Assembly: GCF_003952485.1 (NCBI RefSeq)
Contig: NZ_CP034447.1
Span: 4,664,501-4,728,500 of the forward strand
From: Mesorhizobium sp. M1E.F.Ca.ET.045.02.1.1
GTDB taxonomy: Bacteria > Pseudomonadota > Alphaproteobacteria > Rhizobiales > Rhizobiaceae
Direction of reading: 5' to 3'
DNA length: 64,000 bases
This document shows positions 7,922 to 16,081 of the stretch, one piece after another. The translations under genes were made by a program, and so were the position numbers. The first letter of the stretch is position 1, and every line of letters begins with the position of its first letter. The notes beneath the pieces are model-generated. The model saw nothing but the letters and a program-made list of their open reading frames with translations, made no database searches and was not told where the DNA came from.

Positions 7922-9268
7922 TCAACCGCCGAGCAGTCGCTCGTCCAGCGGATAGGCCGAAAGCTTTTCATTGCCGGTTTCGGTGATCAGGATCTGATCC
8001 TCGATCTTGACGCCTTCGTGCCCGCCCAGCCGGCCGATATAGCTTTCCACACACAGCACCATGCCCGGCTCAAGCACGCCGTCGGGCGTGTCGTCAGTCC
8101 AATCGCTGGCATGCGGCAAGGTCGGGTATTCGTCAGCCAGTCCGACGCCGTGATAGAGCACGCCGTAGCGCGTCGGGAAACAGTCTCCGGGCGGGACCGC
8201 CGAACGCTCGACGAGATCGCGGAAGGAGATGCCCGGCCGCATCAGGTCGGTGTTATGGGCGATCTGGTCGGCGGAAATGCGGAACAGGTCGCGCTGCTCG
8301 TTCGACGGCCTGCCGTTGCCGCAGAGCCAGGTGCGCGAGAGGTCGGCGCAGAAGCCGTAAGGGCCGATGAGGTCGGTGTCGAAGGCGACGAGGTCGCCGT
8401 CCTCGACGATGCGCGACGAGCATTCCTGGAACCAGGGATTGGTGCGCGGGCCGGACGACAGAAGCCGCGTCTCGATCCATTCGCCGCCGCGCGCGATGTT
8501 GCCGCGATGCAGTTCCGCCCACAGCTCGTTCTCGGAAATGCCCGGCTTCAGCGCCGCTTGCATCTCGCCCATCGCCGCCTCGCAGGCGACGATGGCGCGG
8601 CGCATGGCAAGGATCTCGTCAGGCGACTTTATCAGGCGCGCATTCTCCATCACCGCCTCGCCATTGCCGACCGTGATGCCCCGGCGGGCAAGCTCCTCGA
8701 CACCTTCCGCATTGATGTGGTCGATGGCGATGCGCCGGTTGCCGCCACCGTGCTCGGCAACGAGCTCGGCGATGCCGGCGGCCCAGCGGCGGACCTTCCG
8801 ATCGGTCAACTCGCCGCTATAGAGATACATCCACGACACTGCCGGCCGCACCTCGTCGACGACGCCGGCATGGTCGGACAGGTGCTCGCAGGAGAAATAG
8901 TCGAACAGCACCACCGGGCCTTCGGTGGCGACGAAACAGTGGCGGGTCGGGTTGTGCGCGACCCAGGGCTGCATGTTGGTCGAATCGGTCGCGTAGCGGA
9001 TGTTGACCGGGTCGTAGAGGAGTGCGCCGGCATGGCCGCGGCGCTTGAGCTCGGTGCGGATACGCTCGAGCCGGTATTGCCGCATGGCCGGCAAGTCGGG
9101 AGCGGCGATGCCTGCCGCCGCCCATTCGGCTTCGGCTATCGCGCCGTAGCCCAGCACGTGCTGGTTCAGCGCGGCAGCCTTGTCGCGGGAAGCTTCGCGC
9201 AGCGCTTCGACCGAGCCCGGTTCGAACGGCATGATCTTGCGGTGGCGGCCGAAGCGTAGTTTGTCCAT
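7922..9268 (-). CDS. dddP: M24-family metalloprotein, DddP-like (candidate DMSP lyase)
   Basis: 448 residues with a creatinase-like N-terminal domain and a pita-bread M24 catalytic domain. Metal ligands are Asp297, Asp299, Asp309, His373, Glu408 and Glu423. Their spacing equals that I recall for the crystal structure of Ruegeria DddP (Asp295, 297, 307, His371, Glu406, Glu421) with a constant offset of two. Asp379, matching the catalytic Asp377, and Tyr368, matching Tyr366, are also present. Other shared stretches are WIETRLLSSGPRTNPWFQEC and CVESYIG. DddP splits dimethylsulfoniopropionate into DMS and acrylate; ordinary M24 aminopeptidases do not have the third aspartate. The start MDKLRF at 9268 was chosen because the domain begins there; the open frame continues upstream only as opposite-strand shadow. 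A membrane glycosyltransferase precedes it by 14 bases. Activity is inferred. Confidence 0.75.
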   Translation of the reverse strand: MDKLRFGRHRKIMPFEPGSVEALREASRDKAAALNQHVLGYGAIAEAEWAAAGIAAPDLPAMRQYRLERIRTELKRRGHAGALLYDPVNIRYATDSTNMQPWVAHNPTRHCFVATEGPVVLFDYFSCEHLSDHAGVVDEVRPAVSWMYLYSGELTDRKVRRWAAGIAELVAEHGGGNRRIAIDHINAEGVEELARRGITVGNGEAVMENARLIKSPDEILAMRRAIVACEAAMGEMQAALKPGISENELWAELHRGNIARGGEWIETRLLSSGPRTNPWFQECSSRIVEDGDLVAFDTDLIGPYGFCADLSRTWLCGNGRPSNEQRDLFRISADQIAHNTDLMRPGISFRDLVERSAVPPGDCFPTRYGVLYHGVGLADEYPTLPHASDWTDDTPDGVLEPGMVLCVESYIGRLGGHEGVKIEDQILITETGNEKLSAYPLDERLLGG

Positions 9269-9282
9269 GCGGTTCCCCGACG

Positions 9283-10794
9283 CTATTGCGTCGTCATCTT
9301 GTGCAATCTCGTTATGGTCACCTGGCGTGGCAAGCCTCCGGAGAGCTGCGGCACCACGATACGCCGATGGAGGGTGTCCATCACATAGCCGGCCTTGGTG
9401 ATCCTGTCGAAAATGACCGAAGCAGGCTCTTCGTCGTCCGCTAGGACAAGCATAGCAGGCTCGCGGATCGACTTGGCGAAATCGGGGATCTCGTCGTCGA
9501 GCACGACGAGATCGGGATCGACCAGGCGGAGATTGCCGATCCAGAACCAGCTCGAGACCACTGTGCCGACCGGCCCGTCGGCCGTCAGCTGACGATGGAG
9601 CGAAGCATAGTCCATCCGTACGATGCTGCCGCGGTTGTCGCCACCATGGACGTGCATGTACCAGCTTACCGGCATCACCAGGATGGCGATCACGGCGCCG
9701 ACGAAGACGATCGTGGCTTGCGTCTTTCTGCCTCTTTCCCCCATGGCGTCGAGGCGCATGGCCAGGGCAGCCGGCAGAAGCACGAACACGGGAAGCATCC
9801 AGCGATCGCGAAACTGGGTGATCCCTCCTGCGAGCACCACCACGAGCGTGATCAACAAGGCGAAGGCAATCGCTCGCCAGACCAGCTTTTCCGGCCACGA
9901 TGCCGTCTCGGGCGATGGTGCGGATTTCTTGCGCGCCAGGAAGAACGCGACGGCAAAGACCGAGATCGGCAGCCCGGCGAAGTTCAAAATAGCCTTACCC
10001 AAGCCAAGGATGCCGCGAGACAACGTCTTTGCCGCGCTGCCGCCCTCGCCGATGCCAAAACCCTCGCCGTGCGCCAGCAGGTCTCCCAGATGCGTGAGGC
10101 TCCAATAAAATGTCGGCAGGCAGGCAAGGATGGCCACAACCACGCTGATCAGGAAACGACGGTCGAAGATCGCCTCACGCGTCTCGCGAAGCGACAGCGC
10201 CGCAAGGAACAGCGCGGCTAGAAAGATCACCATATTGTATTTCGACAGCATTGCCGCAGCAGCCGCCAGGCCGAGCAGCACATAGGCGGCTGTCGACCGC
10301 CGCTTCTGCAGCTCGACCACCGCCAGGAGCAGCAGCGACGAAAAGCAAAAAATCGCGGCGGAGTGGGTGAGGGCATGCTGCATCTCCCACACGATCTGCG
10401 GAAAAAGCAGCAGGCCGAACATGGCGGCGGCGGCGGCGCGGTTCGAGTAGCCGACGCGGCGCACCGCGGCGAAGCAGGCGGCCAATCCGCCGGCCAGCAG
10501 GGCGTATTTGACGATCTTGAGCGCGAGGATGTTGGTTCCGACCAAAGACGCGGTGAGAATGCCGAGCCAAGTGTATAAGGGTGGCTGCGAGCTGCCATAG
10601 CCGGCCGTGAGGAACTGCATCGCCATCAACTGTTCGGCGTCGTCGACGCCGACGCCGGTGCCCACGAAGTGGGACAAGAGCGTCATCGCCGCGATCTGGA
10701 CAAGGCAGTATATGAGCGCAAAGGCGATCGCGGCGCTGAAAGGGCCGGCTCGTTCATCGCAGAGCCAGTCGGTCCATTTCTCTAGCTGCCGCAA
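9283..10794 (-). CDS. Glycosyltransferase family 39 (ArnT/PMT-like) membrane protein
   Basis: 503 residues. About ten hydrophobic helices start at residue 18. The first periplasmic loop carries GVGVDDAEQL, the acidic catalytic motif position of GT39 enzymes, followed by GYGSSQPPLYTWLG, typical of bacterial ArnT-like proteins. The family moves sugars from polyprenyl phosphate donors to lipid or protein acceptors on the outer face of the inner membrane. The C-terminal 130 residues are soluble, with FWIGNLRLVDPDLVVLDDE. No lipid A amino-arabinose genes are nearby, so the donor and acceptor are unknown. It is close enough to the M24 gene to be co-transcribed, though a functional link is not evident. 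Confidence 0.8.
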   Translation of the reverse strand: MRQLEKWTDWLCDERAGPFSAAIAFALIYCLVQIAAMTLLSHFVGTGVGVDDAEQLMAMQFLTAGYGSSQPPLYTWLGILTASLVGTNILALKIVKYALLAGGLAACFAAVRRVGYSNRAAAAAMFGLLLFPQIVWEMQHALTHSAAIFCFSSLLLLAVVELQKRRSTAAYVLLGLAAAAAMLSKYNMVIFLAALFLAALSLRETREAIFDRRFLISVVVAILACLPTFYWSLTHLGDLLAHGEGFGIGEGGSAAKTLSRGILGLGKAILNFAGLPISVFAVAFFLARKKSAPSPETASWPEKLVWRAIAFALLITLVVVLAGGITQFRDRWMLPVFVLLPAALAMRLDAMGERGRKTQATIVFVGAVIAILVMPVSWYMHVHGGDNRGSIVRMDYASLHRQLTADGPVGTVVSSWFWIGNLRLVDPDLVVLDDEIPDFAKSIREPAMLVLADDEEPASVIFDRITKAGYVMDTLHRRIVVPQLSGGLPRQVTITRLHKMTTQ

Positions 10795-10875
10795 AGGGGT
10801 CGTCTTCTCATCTGATGCGCCGGTGGCCGGTTGTTATAGCCGGCCACCAACGCGATCCGAAAGCGGGAATGGCCC

Positions 10876-13446
10876 TTATGTGCGCATCTTTTCGCCGCTC
10901 GGGTCGAAGGGCGGCTCGACATTGATGCGGGCCGGGCGGCGGTGCCCGAGGATCTCGATTTCGAACAGGCCGGCGCTTTCGTCTTCCGCGAGGGCCGCCG
11001 GAACATAGCCCTGCGCCATCGACTTCTGCACATAATGCGCATAGCCGCCCGACGTCACCCAGCCGACGACGCGCCACTCGCCATCTACGATGCCGCGCAC
11101 GGCCGAAGCGCCCTCGGCGGCCTTGGAGCCGCGCACTTCCTTGCCCGTCGTGTCGAAGCGCGGCGCGCCATAGCCATGCGGCTTTTCCACCGTGCCGTAG
11201 TCCTTGCCGACCTTGGCCCAGATCGGCTCGTCGCCCATCACGTCGGCATCCGCAGCATCGACGATGAAGGAGACGCGGCGCAGCTTCGGCCCTTGCGCCT
11301 GCTCCTTGGCGGAAGCCTCGCGGCCGATGAAGTCGTTCTTCTCCAGCTTGATGAAGCGGTCCATCGAGCCTTCGAAGGGACCGTAGATCGGGCGCAGTTC
11401 GCGGAACCAGGTCGGAAAGTTCTTCTCCAGGCGCATCGACAGCAGCGCGCGCATGCCGAAATCGACGAGGCCGAATTCCTCGCCGGCTTCCTTGATCGCG
11501 TGATAGACGAGGCGCTGATAGGCCGGCGCCATCCAGATCTCGTAGCCGAGGTCGCCGGTATAGGTGATGCGGTTGACCATGCAGGGCGCGCCGCCGACCG
11601 CCATCTCGCGGAAGTCCATGAAACGGAAGGCCTTGGTCGAGACGTCGACATCGACAAGCTTCTGCAACAGGTCGCGGGATTTCGGCCCGGCGATCGACAG
11701 GCCGACAAGCGTCTGGTCGAAGCGGTGGATGCGGACCGCCCCATCCTTCGGCAGGTGCTTTTCGAACCAGCGCATGTGATATTTCTGCGCCGCCGACGAG
11801 CCCCAGATCATGAAGCGGTCCTCACCGGTCTTGGCGATGGTGAAGTCGCCGATCAGCTTGCCGAATTCGTTGACCATAGGGGTCAGCACGATGCGGCCTA
11901 CCTTCGGCATGCGGTTGGTCATCAGCCGATTGAGAAAATCCTCAGCACCCGGCCCCGAGACCTCGTATTTGGCGAAGTTGGCGATCTCGGTGACGCCGAC
12001 CTTCTCGCGCGTGGCGCGCACCTCCTCGCCGATCGGACCGAAATCGTTCGAACGATGGAAGGAAACGATGTCCTTCGGCTCGGTGCCCTTCGGCGCGAAC
12101 CAGAGCGGGGTCTCCAGGCCCCATGAGTCGCCCATGACCGCGTTGTTGGCGAGCATGGTGTCGTAGAGCGGCGTCGTCTGCGCGGGCCTAGCGGCGGGCA
12201 GTTCCTCGTTCGGGAAGCGGATCGAGAAGCGGCGTGAGTAATTCTCGCGCACCTTGGCGTTGGTGTAGCGCAGGCTCGCCCATTCGCCGAAGCGCGCGAC
12301 GTCCATGCCCCAGACATCGAAGCCCGGATCGCCATGCACCATCCAGTTGGACAGAGCGAGGCCGACGCCGCCGCCCTGGCTGAAGCCGGCCATCACGGCG
12401 CAGGCGCACCAGAAATTGGTCAGACCCTGCACCGGGCCGACCAGCGGATTGCCGTCGAGCGCGAAGGTGAAGGGGCCGTTGATGATCTGCTTGATGCCGG
12501 CCTTCTCGATGCCGGGGAAATGCTTGAAGCCGATTTCCAGCGACGGCGCGATACGATCGATGTCGGGCTGCAGCAATTCATGGCCGAAATCCCAGGGCGT
12601 GTTCACCGGCGACCACGGCTTGCAGGCCTTCTCATAGGTGCCGAGCAGGATGCCGTTGCGCTCCTGGCGAGTGTAGATCTCGCCCTTGAAGTCGAGCACG
12701 CCGATCATCTCGCGGCCGGTCGACTTGTTGAATTCCTCGACCTCCGGCATCGGCTCGGTAAGCAGGTACATGTGCTCCATCGCCAGCACCGGAAGCTCGA
12801 CGCCGACCATGCGGCCGATCTCGCGCGCCCACAGGCCGCCGCAATTGACGACATGCTCGGCGTGGACCGTGCCCTGTTCGGTGACGACGTTCCAGGTGCC
12901 GTCGACTTCCTGCGTCAGCTCGACGACGCGGTTGCGCAGCACGATCTCGGCGCCGAGTTTTTTCGCCGCCTTGGAGTAGGCAATCGTCGTGCCCGAGGGA
13001 TCGAGATGGCCCTCGACCGGATCCCACATGGCGCCGACGAAGTTCTTCTCGTCCATCAGCGGGAACATCGCCTTCGCTTCCGAAGGCGTGATCAGCTCGG
13101 TGTCCATGCCGAGATAGCGACCCTTGGCATGGGCGAGCCGCAGGAAGTCCATGCGCTCCGGCGTATCGGCCATCATCACGCCGCCGGTGAGGTGCAGCGA
13201 GCAGGACTGGCCGGAAAGCTCCTCGATCTCCTTGTAGAGCTGGACCGTATAGGCCTGCAGCTTGGCGACGTTCGGGTCGCCGTTCAGCGTATGGAAGCCG
13301 CCCGCCGCGTGCCAGGACGAGCCGGAGGTCAGCTCCGAACGCTCGATCAGCATGATGTCGGTCCAGCCGGCCTTGGCGAGGTGGTAGAGCACCGAGCAGC
13401 CGACGACGCCGCCACCAATGACAACCGCTTTTACGTGGGATTTCAT
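10876..13446 (-). CDS. Dimethylglycine/sarcosine dehydrogenase-like flavoprotein (DAO + GcvT domains)
   Basis: 856 residues, the usual length for dimethylglycine dehydrogenase. A D-amino-acid-oxidase-type FAD domain occupies about 1-380, with the Rossmann motif GGGVVGCS at 11-18 and SSWHAAG at 43-49. The His of that motif (His46) is the position used for covalent FAD attachment in mammalian dimethylglycine dehydrogenase. A linker domain follows, and a GcvT (aminomethyltransferase) domain occupies about 440-850, with DFGMRALLSMRLEKNF in its folate-binding part. The enzyme oxidatively demethylates N-methyl amino acids and passes formaldehyde equivalents to tetrahydrofolate. The neighbouring MttB-type gene and bmt fit a betaine-dimethylglycine-sarcosine pathway. 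Which N-methyl substrate is used cannot be told from sequence alone. Its start codon overlaps the stop of the upstream DUF559 gene by four bases. Confidence 0.85.
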   Translation of the reverse strand: MKSHVKAVVIGGGVVGCSVLYHLAKAGWTDIMLIERSELTSGSSWHAAGGFHTLNGDPNVAKLQAYTVQLYKEIEELSGQSCSLHLTGGVMMADTPERMDFLRLAHAKGRYLGMDTELITPSEAKAMFPLMDEKNFVGAMWDPVEGHLDPSGTTIAYSKAAKKLGAEIVLRNRVVELTQEVDGTWNVVTEQGTVHAEHVVNCGGLWAREIGRMVGVELPVLAMEHMYLLTEPMPEVEEFNKSTGREMIGVLDFKGEIYTRQERNGILLGTYEKACKPWSPVNTPWDFGHELLQPDIDRIAPSLEIGFKHFPGIEKAGIKQIINGPFTFALDGNPLVGPVQGLTNFWCACAVMAGFSQGGGVGLALSNWMVHGDPGFDVWGMDVARFGEWASLRYTNAKVRENYSRRFSIRFPNEELPAARPAQTTPLYDTMLANNAVMGDSWGLETPLWFAPKGTEPKDIVSFHRSNDFGPIGEEVRATREKVGVTEIANFAKYEVSGPGAEDFLNRLMTNRMPKVGRIVLTPMVNEFGKLIGDFTIAKTGEDRFMIWGSSAAQKYHMRWFEKHLPKDGAVRIHRFDQTLVGLSIAGPKSRDLLQKLVDVDVSTKAFRFMDFREMAVGGAPCMVNRITYTGDLGYEIWMAPAYQRLVYHAIKEAGEEFGLVDFGMRALLSMRLEKNFPTWFRELRPIYGPFEGSMDRFIKLEKNDFIGREASAKEQAQGPKLRRVSFIVDAADADVMGDEPIWAKVGKDYGTVEKPHGYGAPRFDTTGKEVRGSKAAEGASAVRGIVDGEWRVVGWVTSGGYAHYVQKSMAQGYVPAALAEDESAGLFEIEILGHRRPARINVEPPFDPSGEKMRT

Positions 13447-13904
13447 ACAGATAGGTCCGTTTTTGCAGAGACTGAATCGAGTGAGGGGGATGTGAAAACA
13501 AAGCGGAGATCGGACACGGCGATGTCTTCGGCCAGCCTGCCGTCAAGCGCGGCGAGGATGGTTTCACAGACGGAAGCACGATGTTTCAGAACGTCATGGT
13601 TCCAAAGACGCAGGACCGAATAGCCTTGCGCGCGCATGAAGTCGTCACGGCGACGGTCATATGAACTGTCGGCGTGTTGGTGCCCATCGACCTCAACGAC
13701 AAGCCAACGCTCGCGGCAAGCGAAGTCGGCGAAATAGGGGCCGATGGAAAACTGGCGCGTGAAGCGGTAGCCGCCGAGCTTGCGACCCTTCAGTTCGAGC
13801 CAAAGCAATGCTTCGGCCTGATTGCCTGTCTGTCTGAGCTTTCGTGCCCGCAGGGTTGTCCCGGGTTTTCGCCGACTGCGGGTTTGATCAGCGGCTTCCC
13901 CCAC
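13443..13904 (-). CDS. DUF559 (VSR-like endonuclease fold) protein with repeat-derived start
   Basis: The conserved part begins at LRARKLRQTGNQAEALLW and continues with the nuclease-like core: LGGYRFTRQFSIGPYFADF, then VVEVDGHQH and GYSVLRLWNHDVL. That is the pattern of DUF559 proteins, which share the PD-(D/E)XK fold with very-short-patch repair nucleases. From GTG 13904 it is 153 residues, a normal size. That GTG sits inside the edge of a 152-bp repeat. The frame stays open much further upstream, through both copies of the repeat to 14285, but those upstream residues are repeat-encoded and not conserved-looking. The stop overlaps the start of the flavoprotein gene by four bases. DUF559 proteins are common near mobile DNA; the function here is unknown. 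Confidence 0.65.
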   Translation of the reverse strand: MGEAADQTRSRRKPGTTLRARKLRQTGNQAEALLWLELKGRKLGGYRFTRQFSIGPYFADFACRERWLVVEVDGHQHADSSYDRRRDDFMRAQGYSVLRLWNHDVLKHRASVCETILAALDGRLAEDIAVSDLRFVFTSPSLDSVSAKTDLSV

Positions 13905-14044
13905 TCCGTCGCCGCTTCGCGGCGCCACCTCTCCCCCCTCCGGAGGGAGAGGAAAGGAGCCAGCTGGAATCGCCTCGCACCTTTCCTCTCCCCCGTCGAT
14001 CGGGGGAGAGGTGTCGAGCGAAGCTCGACGGAGTGGGGGTCGAC
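13893..14044. repeat. 152-bp palindromic repeat, copy 1
   Basis: One of two copies, each 152 bp and about 225 bp apart. The ends are inverted (CCCCCACTCCGTCG and CGACGGAGTGGGGG), and inside are hairpin arms built on CACCTCTCCCCC and GGGGGAGAGGTG. On the minus strand it is open in frame with the DUF559 gene and supplies its probable GTG start. Confidence 0.8.
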
Positions 14045-14117
14045 CGTGCACCAAATCCGCTTGATTTCCTGCTTGCTGGGTCGCGCCCGCTTTGCGGCGA
14101 CTTCGCGTTTCACGAAC

Positions 14118-14269
14118 GGCTTCCCCCACTCCGTCGCTGCTTCGCAGCGCCACCTCTCCCCCCTCCGGAGGGAGAGGAAGGGCGCCTCCCGGCAAAGGCT
14201 CGCGCCTTTCCTTTCTTCCGTCGATCGGCGGAGAGGTGGCGAGCGAAGCTCGACGGAGTGGGGGTCGAC
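14118..14269. repeat. 152-bp palindromic repeat, copy 2
   Basis: Same structure as copy 1, with scattered substitutions and a more diverged centre, and the same orientation. Between the copies is 73 bp that looks on the minus strand like a decayed version of the sequence beside copy 1 (peptides TRSRRKAGATQQAGNQAD against TRSRRKPGTT...TGNQAE). This suggests a tandem duplication that included the edge of the DUF559 gene. The element ends 22 bases past the stop of the MttB-type gene. Confidence 0.8.
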
Positions 14270-14291
14270 TGTTCATCAATGACATTGATGA

Positions 14292-15869
14292 TCAAAAATC
14301 CGTCGGCGCGCCGCCTTCGGCGCGGCGCTTCTCGACGAAGTCGTTGAGCTCTTCGCGGATGGCCGGGTCCATATACGGCTCCTCGTAGGCGGCAAGGCGC
14401 TCCTTCCAGACCTTGTTGGTCCGCTCCAGCGCCGTCGGCGAGCCGGCCTCGGCCCAAGTCTCGAAATTGCGCCAGTCGGAGACGATCGGCGAGTAGAAGG
14501 CGGTCTTGTAGCGTTCCTGGGTATGCTGGGTGCCGAAGAAATGGCCGCCCGGACCGACCGACTGGATGGCGTCGAAGCCGAGGGCATCCTCGGAGAGGTC
14601 GAGCGGGGTCAGGAACTCGGCCACCATCTGCAGGAGATCGATGTCGAGGATGGTCTTTTCATAGGAGCAGCGCAGGCCGCCTTCCAGCCAGCCGGCGCCG
14701 TGCATCATCAGATTGCCGCCGCCCTGGATGGCGCCCCAGAGCGAGAAGACGCTCTCATAGGCCGCCTGGGCGTCGACCGTGTTGGCGGCGCAGGTGTTGG
14801 AGGTGCGATAGGGAATTTGATAACGGCGGGCAAGCTGGCCGCCGACGAGTTGCGCCTTCATGTATTCGGGTGTGCCGAAGGCCGGCGCGCCGGACTTCAT
14901 GTCGACGTTGGAGGTGAAGCCGCCATAGCCGACCGGCGCGCCCTTCTTCACCATCTGCGCGAAGGCGATGCCGGAGAGCGCCTCGGCGTTCTGCTGCACC
15001 AGCGCACCGGCGATGGTGACAGGCGCCATGGCGCCGGAGAGCGTGAAGGGCGTGACGATGACGGCCTGCCCCTTGCTCGCCATCTGGATGATGCCTTCCA
15101 TCATCGGCACGTCGAGCTTGAGCGGCGAATTGGTGTTGATGATGGTGAAGACCGACGGTTCCTCCATCAGCTGCTCGTGGCTGACGCCGCGGGCGATGCG
15201 GGCGATTTCGATGCCGTCGACATTGCGCTCCTTGCCGAGCGAGTAGATGTGGAAGACCTTGTCGGTCAGCGTGGCGAGGTCGCGGATGCATTCGAGGTGC
15301 CGGATCGAGGGATGGATGTCGATCGGCTCGACCGGATAGCCGCCGGTGCACTGCAGGATGTTGTGCATCTGCGCCAGGCGCAGGAAGTTGCGGTAATCCG
15401 CCTGGTTGCCGGGCCGCCGGCCGCGATCGAGGTCGGAGCAATTGGGCGCCGAAGCCATCATCGAAAGGATGACGTTGTTGCCGCCGAAGCGCAGATTATG
15501 CGCCGGATTGCGGGCATGGAGCGTGAATTCCGACGGGCAGTGCGAGACAAGCTCAAGGATCATGTCGCTGTCGAAGCGTACGCGCTCGCTGCCCTCGCGG
15601 ACATCTGCGCCATGCGCCTTCATGATGCGGCGGGCTTCCTCGTGCAGCACGTCGACGCCGATTTCCTTCAAGACACGCAGCGATGCGAGGTGGATCGATT
15701 CCAATTCGTCGTCGGAGACGAACTTCGTCGGCGTCAGTGGGTTCTTCAACTGACGGAAAGCAGGCTGCTCGAAGGCGGCCGATCCGCCGGCGCGCTTTCC
15801 CGCACGGCCGCCGCGGCGGGCGCGATCGGTTGCCAATGCCGGTTCGGCGGGATGAAGAGCGGCAGTCAT
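14292..15869 (-). CDS. Trimethylamine methyltransferase (MttB) family protein without pyrrolysine
   Basis: 525 residues starting at ATG 15869, with GAGG six bases upstream; an in-frame ATG at 15881 is possible. The MttB barrel is recognisable from LNPAHNLRFGG-like and SAPNCSDLDRGRRPG segments, from TGGYPVEPIDIHPS, and from the C-terminal GPGGHFFGTQHTQERYKTAFY. The whole frame is read without an internal stop, so the amber-encoded pyrrolysine of true trimethylamine methyltransferases is absent. Such members include glycine-betaine:corrinoid methyltransferases (MtgB type). They move a methyl group to a corrinoid protein; no corrinoid protein gene is visible in this window. It lies just upstream of the dimethylglycine dehydrogenase-like gene, which would act on the demethylated product. 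The substrate is inferred to be a quaternary amine. Confidence 0.85.
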   Translation of the reverse strand: MTAALHPAEPALATDRARRGGRAGKRAGGSAAFEQPAFRQLKNPLTPTKFVSDDELESIHLASLRVLKEIGVDVLHEEARRIMKAHGADVREGSERVRFDSDMILELVSHCPSEFTLHARNPAHNLRFGGNNVILSMMASAPNCSDLDRGRRPGNQADYRNFLRLAQMHNILQCTGGYPVEPIDIHPSIRHLECIRDLATLTDKVFHIYSLGKERNVDGIEIARIARGVSHEQLMEEPSVFTIINTNSPLKLDVPMMEGIIQMASKGQAVIVTPFTLSGAMAPVTIAGALVQQNAEALSGIAFAQMVKKGAPVGYGGFTSNVDMKSGAPAFGTPEYMKAQLVGGQLARRYQIPYRTSNTCAANTVDAQAAYESVFSLWGAIQGGGNLMMHGAGWLEGGLRCSYEKTILDIDLLQMVAEFLTPLDLSEDALGFDAIQSVGPGGHFFGTQHTQERYKTAFYSPIVSDWRNFETWAEAGSPTALERTNKVWKERLAAYEEPYMDPAIREELNDFVEKRRAEGGAPTDF

Positions 15870-16081
15870 AAGAAGCCTCATGGGATGCGAAAGTGGCCGG
15901 CATAATGGACCGCCGGCAATGGCGCCGGTAAGGAGGCGGCGACCACTAGGGCGAGGGAAGCGACATGACGGAACGGCACTTCGGCTGGCCCGATCTGCCA
16001 AGCCGGGCTCAGGCAGCGTCGCTCTTGAATGTTGGCGCGGCGAACGCGATGTAGGCAGGGCCGCCAGACCCGGAGACCCGT

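Noticed and set aside
13893..14269. Repeated blocks that could be a CRISPR array
   Set aside because: Only two 152-bp copies, each internally palindromic, with no regular short repeats and spacers and no cas genes.
14292..15869. True pyrrolysine trimethylamine methyltransferase
   Set aside because: The frame has no internal amber codon at all.
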